This document shows, piece by piece, positions 1-8,047 of a DNA stretch of 64,000 bases. Source of the stretch: Phocaeicola faecicola. Lineage in GTDB: Bacteria > Bacteroidota > Bacteroidia > Bacteroidales > Bacteroidaceae. The DNA lies in contig NZ_JABSOE010000002.1 of the NCBI RefSeq assembly GCF_013618865.1, positions 62,001 to 126,000 of the forward strand, in the 5' to 3' direction. The translations under genes and the position numbers were made by a program. The notes beneath the pieces were generated by a model. The model searched no databases. It was not told the origin of the DNA and saw only the letters and a list, made by a program, of their open reading frames with translations. Each line of letters begins with the position of its first letter. Position 1 is the stretch's first letter.

Positions 1-182
1 CCTGGGCAGGAGGAAACCTTAATCAGTCAGTTAAACGTGCCAATGAACTTGCGGTAGCCGGGCTACTCGCTCCCAGCTATATTCAGGAAGTTCTGTTACC
101 TGTTATCCTTGAAACTCAGGAAACATTGAACCGAATAAAGAAAGACCTTGATTCTCTGACACAGAAAGCTGTCAGAATCTGA
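1..182 (+). CDS. MobC-like mobilization accessory protein, C-terminal fragment
   Basis: An open frame enters from the left edge and stops at 180-182; about 59 C-terminal residues are visible. The segment WAGGNLNQSVKRANELAV resembles the G-N-L-N-Q stretch of the bacterial mobilisation protein MobC family, which helps the relaxase open the origin of transfer. The rest is a helical, charged tail (ETLNRIKKDLDSLTQ). It lies 117 bp upstream of a relaxase on the same strand, the usual MobC-relaxase order. The family call rests on the short motif and the neighbour; the N-terminal half lies outside the window. Confidence 0.6.
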   Translation, partial: WAGGNLNQSVKRANELAVAGLLAPSYIQEVLLPVILETQETLNRIKKDLDSLTQKAVRI

Positions 183-299
183 ATTGCAGATTACACGGTA
201 TTCAATCATTTCAGATATTATTATTGTGTAACCATAGATTAATGAGCTTGAAGTATTTCGGATACTCAGTCACATAAACCATGATTATTAGAATTCAAT

Positions 300-1865
300 A
301 TGATAGCAACCATATTACCGGGAAGCTCTAACTTCCATGCTGTAGGATATAATGAACATAAAGTCTCGAAAGGTGTTGCACGGCTTATCGAGATTCAGAA
401 TTTCGGTTCACTCGGAACATTTCACAAACCTACCCCGAGTGAGCTAGTCGGTTATCTCCAGAAGTACAGTTCACAGAACAGCAGAATCAGGAAACCGCAG
501 TTTCATGTGGCCATATCATGTAAGGGTCACGACATGTCGGAAGAAGAATTGTTGGATTTTGCACACCAGTATCTCAAGGAAATGGGATACGGAGAATCCG
601 GTCAGCCGTTGCTTGTTTACTCCCATTATGACACGGAGAATACCCATCTTCATATCATCACTTCGAGAGTGGCACCTGATGGAAGAAAGATTCAGCACAG
701 CCATGAGCGCAGACGTTCTCAGGAAGTCATTGACCGCATTCTTGGGAATGACAGGAAGAAAAAAACGGAAGATGACATTAATTTGTCCAAGCAGTACACA
801 TTCTCTTCATTTGCCCAGTTCAAGGCAATAATGGTTTCCATGGGATATGAGGTCTATCAGAAAGAAGGGAATGTATTCGTCAAGCATGGTGGAAAGGTTC
901 AGAAGGAAATTCCTTTTACTGAAATAGAAAGTCTTTTCAAGAGCGGTTATCGGGAAAGGACACGTTGCCGTCAGCTTAGAAGCATATTAAAGAAATACCG
1001 TGATGTAAGTTCCAACAAGGAGGAACTGCAGAAGGAACTGAAAACGAAGTTCGGTATTGACATTGTGTTCTTCGGCAAGAAGGATGCTCCATACGGATAT
1101 ATGCTCGTTGATCATGCAAACAAGACCGTCATTCATGGTGCAAGAGTACTGGCTGTAGAGGAGTTTCTGGACTTTACTACTCCTGAAGAACGGTTCAATC
1201 GGATTGAGGACTATATTGACCGGTTACTAACACTCAATCCGAAGATTACCCAGGGTGAAATATACAGTAAAATCAGGAAGCAGCGTGCCTATATCAAGAA
1301 AGGTATCATCTATTTTGATGACCAAAGCCGTCCGTTGAAACCTTTTATGGCAGAAGCAATTGACCGTAATAACCGTATAGCTATGGTAGAAATGTTCAGT
1401 CCGGCTACTGAGGCTGAACGGGATTTGCTTTGTAAGATATTTAAGGTTTCCCGGACAGATTTAGTAGATATATCTCCGGAAAGAACACAATATCATACTG
1501 ATGCTGTAAACCGTTTGCGTGAGATATTCAATGATGAAACAGTAACCTCTATCAGAAGGCAACTGCATGAAGAAGGTTTTACTATCTGTCATGATGAGGA
1601 TGCAACTTATGCCATCAACTTCAAGCAGCATATCATTATAAACCTTACTGAAGAGAACTTTAATCTTCAACGGTTAAAGGAACAGCGGATGAAGCAAATT
1701 GAACGATATAAACCCCAACAACCAACAAAACCTACTTCACGCTTCTCTGGCAAAGCCAAGCTGCGTGATGCAGGTGGTGGCAGTCATAGTGAGAAACGTG
1801 AGTGGGAAGTTGGTCAGAAAGGTAACTATGATAATGTTGATGATGAACGTTCAATAAAAAGATAA
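300..1865 (+). CDS. Relaxase / mobilization nuclease
   Basis: Relaxase of the relaxase/mobilization nuclease family (PF03432 type), expected to nick the origin of transfer and stay bound to the 5' end during transfer. The histidine triad is visible as SHYDTENTHLHI at residues 108-119 (H109, D111, H116, H118), which would hold the metal ion. The N-terminal AVGYNEHKV (Y17) is the likely nucleophile motif. The C-terminal part after about residue 300 is unassigned and ends in a basic tail. The ATG at 300 is used because the conserved N-terminus starts right after it. It follows a MobC-like gene. The 117-bp gap before it holds the inverted pair ttacac/gtgtaa, but I do not call an origin of transfer there. 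Confidence 0.92.
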   Translation: MIATILPGSSNFHAVGYNEHKVSKGVARLIEIQNFGSLGTFHKPTPSELVGYLQKYSSQNSRIRKPQFHVAISCKGHDMSEEELLDFAHQYLKEMGYGESGQPLLVYSHYDTENTHLHIITSRVAPDGRKIQHSHERRRSQEVIDRILGNDRKKKTEDDINLSKQYTFSSFAQFKAIMVSMGYEVYQKEGNVFVKHGGKVQKEIPFTEIESLFKSGYRERTRCRQLRSILKKYRDVSSNKEELQKELKTKFGIDIVFFGKKDAPYGYMLVDHANKTVIHGARVLAVEEFLDFTTPEERFNRIEDYIDRLLTLNPKITQGEIYSKIRKQRAYIKKGIIYFDDQSRPLKPFMAEAIDRNNRIAMVEMFSPATEAERDLLCKIFKVSRTDLVDISPERTQYHTDAVNRLREIFNDETVTSIRRQLHEEGFTICHDEDATYAINFKQHIIINLTEENFNLQRLKEQRMKQIERYKPQQPTKPTSRFSGKAKLRDAGGGSHSEKREWEVGQKGNYDNVDDERSIKR

Positions 1866-1899
1866 TCAAAAACACTAAAAATATTAATCATCAATACAT

Positions 1900-1930
1900 T
1901 TTCCCATTTCAATATATATAATTACCTTTG
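1900..1930 (+). promoter_or_regulatory. Bacteroidetes-type promoter
   Basis: TACCTTTG at 1923-1930 matches the Bacteroidetes -7 box TAnnTTTG. TTTC at 1900-1903 lies 19 bp upstream, where the -33 TTTG box is expected. It would transcribe a unit of about 280 nt that ends at the terminator at 2188-2217. Confidence 0.55.
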
Positions 1931-2060
1931 TCTTCCTTGCCATCCATTGTATAAGCCAAACAAGATACAATGTAAAAATGACAAGGTTAAATATATGAAT
2001 AAAAGTATAAAAAGACATCTCAACTTTTTGAACTGTTAGGGTTGGGCTCTGTCTCAAAAA

Positions 2061-2180
2061 ATGATAACAGTCCAGTGCTCATGTGGCAAGCCTGTACATG
2101 TTCGTTCTTACTAGAGGTTCCGATTTGGCAAACTGGAATACGTGAGAGAACATTGTAGAAGTTTACCTACTAAAAGGTAA
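2061..2180 (+). pseudogene. Small zinc-finger-like ORF with an in-frame TAG
   Basis: From ATG 2061 the frame reads MITVQCSCGKPVHVRSY, then TAG at 2112-2114, then RFRFGKLEYVREHCRSLPTK and R, then TAA at 2178-2180. Both halves look coherent: a CxC...GKPVHV opening followed by a basic YVREHCRSLP segment, like small cysteine-rich Bacteroidales proteins. A promoter lies upstream and a strong terminator starts 8 bp after the TAA, so the unit has the layout of a complete 39-codon gene with one amber codon. The simplest reading is a single-base nonsense mutation. Amber readthrough, or a non-coding RNA that only resembles a gene, cannot be excluded. Too short for ordinary gene finders. Confidence 0.45.
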
Positions 2181-2187
2181 ATAGCGC

Positions 2188-2217
2188 ATAGAGGGGTGAC
2201 AGCCCTCTATTTTTTTT
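2188..2217 (+). terminator. Rho-independent terminator
   Basis: An 8-bp perfect stem (atagaggg 2188-2195 with ccctctat 2203-2210), a 7-nt loop and seven T residues (2211-2217). It ends the small unit at 1923-2180. The IS1182-like element is inserted directly behind it. Confidence 0.85.
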
Positions 2218-2402
2218 ATTTAGGGATATTCAGTAAATGTCTCTAAAAAATAAGATGGCATATGAAGATGATAGGGCATGACCATTTCATATGCCATTCT
2301 TATTGTCATTTTTCCGCGCTTTCTCACATACTTCTATCCGACAGGACATGACGTTCCGGAAGAAGTCTGATGACCTCTTCTGATTCTGTGAGTAAAATCA
2401 TA

Positions 2403-3761
2403 TCATGCTGCTTTAGCTGTTTTGTTTCTGATTTTTTCTATTATCAGTATGGCATTTGCCGTATGTATTCCAAAGAAAATCCACAGTATTTCCGTCTTCC
2501 TGTTTCTGGCCTTTATCCTTGAGAGCGAGTAATGTTGCTTTTGAGTGCCGAAGCTTCCTTCAAGCCGTGTTGCCCTTTCTTTTGAGAGTTCGCTTCTAAG
2601 CACCTTCCTCAAAGGCTCATCTTTGGCCGCCCTTCCCTTGCGCACAAAGGATGTGGATATCCCATATTTTGTACAGAACTTTCTGTTGGCATTATTGGCA
2701 TATATGGAATCGGCAGCCACACATCTTACCCTTACATTCATAAGCTTCTGCTGCATGCGGATACAGTCCTTCAAGCGTATACCCTCATTGAATGCCTTGA
2801 ACGAGAGGTGTTCGATGAACGATATGCCGTCTATCTGTATATTATTGACCTTTGCACCGAACTCGACGGACTTGGTTTCCTTGCCTCTGACGATGGGACG
2901 TACATAATGACGGTCAATGCTGACGATGCGGTCACTGACTTTCCGCCCTTCAAACATTTCCTTTTCTTGTACAAGCACCTTTCTGATGATGGAAAGACGC
3001 TTATGATAATCCTGGGTATATCGGAGTAAAGCACCGTACTCGCTATGGATCCCATCCCTTTGACTGAGGAGCTTTTCAAGAAGCTTGATCATACGGCGCT
3101 TAAGCATTCTTGCCCTTGAAGCTCTCCTCTTTCTTTTCTTGCAGTAGGACAGATAGGATTCCGCCACATTCCTGTATTTGTTGCGCGGACGCCTTATGCC
3201 CAGCTCCCTGCAATGCCGGCATATATGCCTGTAGAGCCATTCGAGGCTTTCCCAAAGGAGTTTCATGTCCGTAGGAAAACGCATGTGGCTTTCATAGCAT
3301 GTGGCATCGGACATGCAGACGTGAAGGTTATCAAGATAAGGTTTCCAGTGTGAAGCCAGGAGCTCCTGGAAAGAATCAATGTCAAGGCGGGATGCTATCT
3401 CATTACGGATGGCACTGACTATCTTGAAGTTGGTTATGGGAAGGGACGGGGGAATCATAATTCCACAGAAAATCTGGTAGTGTATGTTCCCGTTCAGATG
3501 TTCCACCAGTTGCCTGTCGGAGAATCCGGTGTATGCCTTCAGGACCATAAGGGCGATCTTTGCGGAAGGACTGAATCTGTTCCTGCGTCCCAGGCGCCGG
3601 TCCGACAGGCCGGCGCCTTTTGCCATACATTCAAACGGAAAGACAGAATGAAGCTTGCCAAGCTCACTCTCATTAAAACTCTTGCGGTATTTTTCCAGAA
3701 TATCAAATTCTGTAAAACCCAAAGTAGGGTGAATTTCTGAAATATTCACTATCTTTGCCAT
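2403..3761 (-). CDS. IS1182-family DDE transposase
   Basis: A 452-residue transposase. It has an N-terminal DUF772-like region (RFSPSAKIALMVLKAYTGFSDRQLVEHL, around residues 62-90), a first catalytic Asp in MSDATCYES (about 149-157), a basic middle segment, a second Asp in VAADSIYANNANRKF, and the Glu in RLEGSFGTQKQHY near the C-terminus. This arrangement and the length fit IS1182/IS5-type transposases. The frame is uninterrupted and lies between recognisable inverted repeats, so the element is probably active. It acts on its own DNA ends by cut-and-paste transposition. Confidence 0.9.
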   Translation of the reverse strand: MAKIVNISEIHPTLGFTEFDILEKYRKSFNESELGKLHSVFPFECMAKGAGLSDRRLGRRNRFSPSAKIALMVLKAYTGFSDRQLVEHLNGNIHYQIFCGIMIPPSLPITNFKIVSAIRNEIASRLDIDSFQELLASHWKPYLDNLHVCMSDATCYESHMRFPTDMKLLWESLEWLYRHICRHCRELGIRRPRNKYRNVAESYLSYCKKRKRRASRARMLKRRMIKLLEKLLSQRDGIHSEYGALLRYTQDYHKRLSIIRKVLVQEKEMFEGRKVSDRIVSIDRHYVRPIVRGKETKSVEFGAKVNNIQIDGISFIEHLSFKAFNEGIRLKDCIRMQQKLMNVRVRCVAADSIYANNANRKFCTKYGISTSFVRKGRAAKDEPLRKVLRSELSKERATRLEGSFGTQKQHYSLSRIKARNRKTEILWIFFGIHTANAILIIEKIRNKTAKAA

Positions 3762-3837
3762 ATCTTATTAGTTTGGATATTTCCCCCGTTTTGGCCGTCA
3801 AATCTTATTTTCGGGGGAATACCTAAAGATACAAAAA

Positions 3838-3885
3838 AGCCAACTAATTCGCAATACTTTGTGTATGAATTAGTTGGCTGATTTT
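3838..3885. terminator. Bidirectional hairpin terminator inside the IS end
   Basis: A 13-bp perfect stem (agccaactaattc 3838-3850 with gaattagttggct 3867-3879), with A residues before and a T run after, so it can terminate from both sides. It lies between the right end of the IS and the transposase start. A second shorter stem (ttcccccg 3781-3788 / cgggggaa 3812-3819) lies just inside. Such hairpins commonly protect transposases from read-through. Confidence 0.65.
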
Positions 3886-3965
3886 GTAATATTTAATGAA
3901 TGTCCCTATTTAATTTTAAGATTTTAAGGTGAACCCCATTATATTATTTAGACTACCACAAATAT

Positions 3966-5741
3966 TTACTTATATTTATATCCATATTTACTAAGTATGG
4001 GAGTTGGAGTTTTATTTCGACCTTGCTCAGATATTAAATATAAGTTTTTCCTTGCTCTAGAAGCAATAACATACAATATTCGTTTAGCACTCTCTTCCTT
4101 ATTTGACTCACTAAAATGTGGAACATAGCCATCTAACAGTCCAAAAGCTATTACTGTATCAAATTCTGCTCCTTTTACCCCATGGTTTGTTGAGATAGTA
4201 ATTCCTTTTTTTTGTTGAAAGACTTTTCTAAATGCATCAATGTGCGTTATAAACTCTGCACCTTTCTTTTTTAAACTATCAATACGTTTTTCAGAGCTAT
4301 CAAAAAAAGCATCATAATGCATTTTTAAATATTTATTCTGATTAATGTCAATATTGACTCTTTCAAGAAATGCATCGAAAAATTTTTTTAGATACTCCAA
4401 ACCATCTTGTTCGTTTATTGATATGCTATTACAAATATATAATATTTGTTTGGCAGATAAATCAATATTTGTTACTCCAATTGATAAAAGGTTTGTTACT
4501 ATTTCACTTGCCCAACGTAATCTTCTGATATATAAACCCGGAGTAGAGTCTGTTAATATAATACGTGATAATTTATACCAAAAATTATCAATATCACGTG
4601 CAAATGGTGCCATGCCGGGCCCATCAAAACTATATTGAGGTAAGCGTGCCATTAAATTTCTAGTTAAACCTGATAAATGAATCCATTGGGGTGCAAGTAT
4701 ACATATTTCATTCGGAGAAATACGATATTCATCAATATTTGTTTTAATTATACGAACTATTTCATTTTCTAAATCTTCAACTGAAACAGTCTTATTATAA
4801 CTAATAACGCTTTGGTAGTCCTTCGTTTTTCCAACAGCCTCTATTTTGTTTGCATAAGTTTTAAAATAATCAAAATATGATACAAGAAGAGATGATGATC
4901 TATAATTATAGCTTAATGATAATTCGTCATAATATAATCCCGTTACATTTTCCAATTGAGCTTTATCCATTGGAAAACCTCCTAAATTACCATATATAGA
5001 TTGATTCGGATCACCAACAATAAAAGCTTTATTATCTTTTCCGGTTTTTAAAATTGCACCTAAAATCACATACTGCAATTCTTTTGTATCTTGATATTCA
5101 TCAATTAAAATATAAGGAAAAATATTAGACAGAGTCTTACATATACTTTGATTTTCTTTCAAAAGACAATATGAATAATATAATATTAATTCATAATCTA
5201 TTTCATGCTTTTCTTTTAAAATCTGATAGTAATCACAGATAATTGATTCTACAGTCTTTTTTATTGTAGATTTGGTGCAATTTATCTTCAAGCCTTCCGA
5301 TGTGAAGCAATAACAAAGACAATCCCAATATGTAATTTTTTTCTTCGGTGTTGAATATGAGTCACATAAAGACACTAGATAATTCTCAGTATCATTAGTA
5401 TTAATAATATCATATCCAAATTTTAGTTCTTCTATATACATATGGTACGGTTTAAGAATCCATTCAACACAGAATGAATGAATAGTTCCAATCCATAGTT
5501 GTTCAGTATCTACCCCCAATAATTCTATTCGTTCTTTTATTTCATCTGCAGCACGATTTGTATATGTGATAGCAATAATATACTGTTTATTGGATTCTAA
5601 TTTAGAAAGTTCATAAGCTATCTTATACGTTATTGTTCTTGTTTTTCCACTCCCTGGACATGCTATTAATAAGATACTGTTTTCATTATATATAGCCTTT
5701 TCCTGCTCTGGATTCAAATCATTCTTTCCCCAAACAAACAT
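3966..5741 (-). CDS. gajB: Gabija protein GajB-like UvrD/Rep helicase
   Basis: A 591-residue superfamily 1A helicase. Visible motifs: I ACPGSGKT (27-34), Ia TYTNRAADEI (59-68), GTIHSF (85-90), II IDEYQD (213-218), III GDPNQSIYG (243-251), and C-terminal V (STNHGVKGAEFDT) and VI (VIASRARKNLYLI). It starts 2 bp after the stop of the upstream OLD-family gene, so the two are co-transcribed in gajA-gajB order. In Gabija, GajB helps the GajA nuclease sense nucleotide depletion and DNA ends during phage infection. The gene is far more AT-rich than the transfer genes, which suggests it was acquired as cargo. The name rests on pairing and domain type. Confidence 0.85.
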   Translation of the reverse strand: MFVWGKNDLNPEQEKAIYNENSILLIACPGSGKTRTITYKIAYELSKLESNKQYIIAITYTNRAADEIKERIELLGVDTEQLWIGTIHSFCVEWILKPYHMYIEELKFGYDIINTNDTENYLVSLCDSYSTPKKKITYWDCLCYCFTSEGLKINCTKSTIKKTVESIICDYYQILKEKHEIDYELILYYSYCLLKENQSICKTLSNIFPYILIDEYQDTKELQYVILGAILKTGKDNKAFIVGDPNQSIYGNLGGFPMDKAQLENVTGLYYDELSLSYNYRSSSLLVSYFDYFKTYANKIEAVGKTKDYQSVISYNKTVSVEDLENEIVRIIKTNIDEYRISPNEICILAPQWIHLSGLTRNLMARLPQYSFDGPGMAPFARDIDNFWYKLSRIILTDSTPGLYIRRLRWASEIVTNLLSIGVTNIDLSAKQILYICNSISINEQDGLEYLKKFFDAFLERVNIDINQNKYLKMHYDAFFDSSEKRIDSLKKKGAEFITHIDAFRKVFQQKKGITISTNHGVKGAEFDTVIAFGLLDGYVPHFSESNKEESAKRILYVIASRARKNLYLISEQGRNKTPTPILSKYGYKYK

Positions 5742-5743
5742 AT

Positions 5744-7819
5744 CTATAGTTGATTTAATATATATAATATTGGCTCATTTTTATTCAATACTTTTTTTAA
5801 AGTTTTCTTAATATCGTCAAAAGAAGTACGTCCTTCATTATACGATTTTAATTCGTTTTTAAGATTATCAATTTCTTCATCTTCATTATATGTATCTAAT
5901 ACATATTCTAGCATTTGAACAATTAATTCGTTTGAAAATTTAGATTTTGCAAATACAATAGCATCTAATATATATTTAGGAATACATATAGATGGAGTTA
6001 TATACTTACTTAGAAGTATTGCATACCACCCTTTACCCTTATTTTCAGCCATCGTTAGAATCCGTTTTCCATATTTCTTTATGTCATCAGACTTTATATC
6101 TTCTTCGGATATTTTAATTGTAGCATTGTCAACATAAACATCTTTAATAGTTGACAAGATTGCATCAACATTTCCAGCCTTTATAAATTCTATCTCGAAT
6201 GTATGTTCAGCAAAAAATGAGCCAATCCACTTGCTCCTTTTTTTTAGGCCTCTCAACTTTTCTTTTCTACTTAATCCTAATTTATGAGCCTTGGTAACTT
6301 TTCCAGTTATAGATCTATCTAAATCTGTAATAATGGCACATCTTTTCTTTATTCTTTGATTATGAAATAACAGTGCAAGATTCTCAAAACCAGTACTTCT
6401 AACATTAATTAAACTTATTCCTAATTCATCAAGACTAATTCCTAACGTTTTCTTTACCATAATTGGAATAAGTATTTCTTCAGCATCTCCCTCTACTAAG
6501 ATAACACTTTTTGCAAATAGAATATTACACCTTATGGCATCTAAAAACCTTTGTATATGCATTCTTTCTTCATTTTTTAGACCTATAAATGGTTGATAAA
6601 CTTCAGAATAATTTTTAAACCTATTTATAATATTCATATTTGAGATATTTGAAACCTCCGAAATATGAGTGGAATGCGTTGAATAAATAATTTGTGTATC
6701 TTCATATTCTATTTTATCAAATAAAGCCTTCTGTATATGTGTATGAATATGTGCTTCAGGCTCTTCTATTAGAAGAAAGTTTGCAATCCGATCTTTCTCT
6801 TTTCTATATTTATACTCTAGAAGTTTCAATGTTAGGTATATTAAATTAGCCCCACCTAAACTTAATTCATGAATACTACCTTCATAATCTTCTTCCGGTT
6901 CTCCGATAAACAATTTTAATGCATGAAATAATTTTTCGGTCTCATTAGGAAGATTGGATTTTATAGACAATGAAGAAGGAGAGTAAGTTGTACCAACAGC
7001 CTCTTTTATTGTTTCGGAAATATTATTAGTAATTTCCTTAATATCATTTAAGTTTTCTATCGTTTCATTTAAATCTTTTACTTTTTTTGATATTACCTCT
7101 GAATCATCATCATTTAACTCTTCACTTTTACTTTTTAGAAGTGTCAATAAAGGATTTTTTTTATTATCTTGGAAGTCTGATACAACATCTCGCAATGCCT
7201 TAATGAAAGTAAATGAAACTTCTTTCCTAACAGATAATTGATGAGGGATACAACCTCCAAACTTTGAATCATCTATCTCATAATTGAAAATTACGTTTTC
7301 AAAGTCTCCCATCAATTCATTTTGTACATTTTTATCATTAAAATCAACCGTACTCTTCCCTGTAAAAACCGTCTCATAATCATTAATAGTAATTTTATCT
7401 AAAATACTTTTTAAGCCATCATGATCTCCTTTTTTTAATTCTGAAAGTTGTTTTCTGATTTCAGACTTAGGCCTAAAAAATAAATTATAAGTTGCCTTTT
7501 TAACTTTATCATCTGCTATGACTCCACTTCCATAAACGAATAAAGCTTGGATAGCTTCTTCATTTGATATTTCACTGAACTCCAAACTTATTATAATCCA
7601 TCTTCCTTTCCAATTTATCAAATTTCTATTGAAATCGTTTTCATTAAGTTTATATGCAGAAGATAATAAGTTATCATCCAATATAAGACGAATAGCCCTG
7701 AATAAATTGGTCTTACCAGATGCATTTTCTCCAATTATAGTATTTATTCCTTTATTGAAAAGGAAAAATGAATTCTCAAAATTGCGATAATTCACTAATG
7801 ATACTTTTGAAATATACAT
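5744..7819 (-). CDS. gajA: Gabija protein GajA-like OLD-family ATPase/TOPRIM nuclease
   Basis: A 691-residue OLD-family protein. The ABC-type ATPase has Walker A GENASGKT (30-37), signature LSLGGAN (319-325), Walker B FLLIEEPEAH (348-357) and H-loop STHS (380-383). It is followed by a TOPRIM domain with VEGDAEE (E443) and the acidic pair in TDLDRS (D499, D501). This is the architecture of GajA, a sequence-specific DNA-nicking enzyme. It is longer than the founding GajA (about 580 residues), mainly through the region between residues 120 and 310 and a C-terminal extension. It is first in a two-gene operon; a TAAATTTG -7 box lies upstream. Other OLD proteins are possible, but the adjacent UvrD gene favours Gabija. 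Confidence 0.85.
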   Translation of the reverse strand: MYISKVSLVNYRNFENSFFLFNKGINTIIGENASGKTNLFRAIRLILDDNLLSSAYKLNENDFNRNLINWKGRWIIISLEFSEISNEEAIQALFVYGSGVIADDKVKKATYNLFFRPKSEIRKQLSELKKGDHDGLKSILDKITINDYETVFTGKSTVDFNDKNVQNELMGDFENVIFNYEIDDSKFGGCIPHQLSVRKEVSFTFIKALRDVVSDFQDNKKNPLLTLLKSKSEELNDDDSEVISKKVKDLNETIENLNDIKEITNNISETIKEAVGTTYSPSSLSIKSNLPNETEKLFHALKLFIGEPEEDYEGSIHELSLGGANLIYLTLKLLEYKYRKEKDRIANFLLIEEPEAHIHTHIQKALFDKIEYEDTQIIYSTHSTHISEVSNISNMNIINRFKNYSEVYQPFIGLKNEERMHIQRFLDAIRCNILFAKSVILVEGDAEEILIPIMVKKTLGISLDELGISLINVRSTGFENLALLFHNQRIKKRCAIITDLDRSITGKVTKAHKLGLSRKEKLRGLKKRSKWIGSFFAEHTFEIEFIKAGNVDAILSTIKDVYVDNATIKISEEDIKSDDIKKYGKRILTMAENKGKGWYAILLSKYITPSICIPKYILDAIVFAKSKFSNELIVQMLEYVLDTYNEDEEIDNLKNELKSYNEGRTSFDDIKKTLKKVLNKNEPILYILNQL

Positions 7820-7850
7820 ATTTATACTCCCTTTTAAAAACTGAATATTA

Positions 7851-7858
7851 CAAATTTA
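7851..7858 (-). promoter_or_regulatory. Candidate -7 box of the Gabija operon
   Basis: On the minus strand this reads TAAATTTG, a match to TAnnTTTG, 32 bp before the gajA start codon. No clear -33 TTTG is seen at the right distance, so this is a weak call. Confidence 0.35.
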
Positions 7859-7921
7859 GTGCATTGTTTCATATAATACTAATAAATGATTTTTAATTGT
7901 AACATTTTTAGTCAAAAACAC

Positions 7922-8023
7922 TTTGGTAGATAATAATAGTATACCAAATAACATAGGTTTAAATAACCTAATTAACAATTGTGTTGCGCATTTCTTATCT
8001 GAATACTTTGGTTAATACATTTG
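7922..8023 (+). promoter_or_regulatory. Promoter and operator-like region of the transfer operon
   Basis: TACATTTG at 8016-8023 fits the -7 box, with TTTC at 7991-7994 as a possible -33 box. Upstream lie two inverted repeats: tttggta (7922-7928) / taccaaa (7942-7948), and aggtt (7955-7959) / aacct (7965-7969). The stretch from 7981 (gtgttgcgcatttctt) to the -7 box is nearly repeated at 31086-31128 before the second operon. The TTG that could open the parA frame (8021) lies inside the -7 box, which argues for the ATG at 8048. Confidence 0.55.
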
Positions 8024-8047
8024 TCACAAAATCAATCAATACTTGAA

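Larger units (their letters stand above)
2222..3907 (-). mobile_element. IS1182-like insertion sequence, complete
   Basis: The ends are imperfect inverted repeats: AGGGATATTCAGTAAATGT on the left and, read from the right end inward, AGGGACATTCATTAAATAT. Both are flanked by the 4-bp sequence attt (2218-2221 and 3908-3911), the expected target duplication. Length is 1686 bp with one transposase on the minus strand. A bidirectional hairpin between the right end and the transposase start probably shields the transposase from outside transcription. The intact ORF and matching ends suggest recent insertion. Confidence 0.85.

Noticed and set aside
183-299. Origin of transfer between the MobC-like gene and the relaxase
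   Set aside because: Only a loose ttacac/gtgtaa inverted pair is present and no known nick-site motif is recognised; the origin may lie upstream of the window.
8021-8047. TTG start for the ParA-like gene
   Set aside because: The TTG lies inside the TACATTTG -7 box and would add residues not seen at the start of other ParA proteins; ATG 8048 is preferred.
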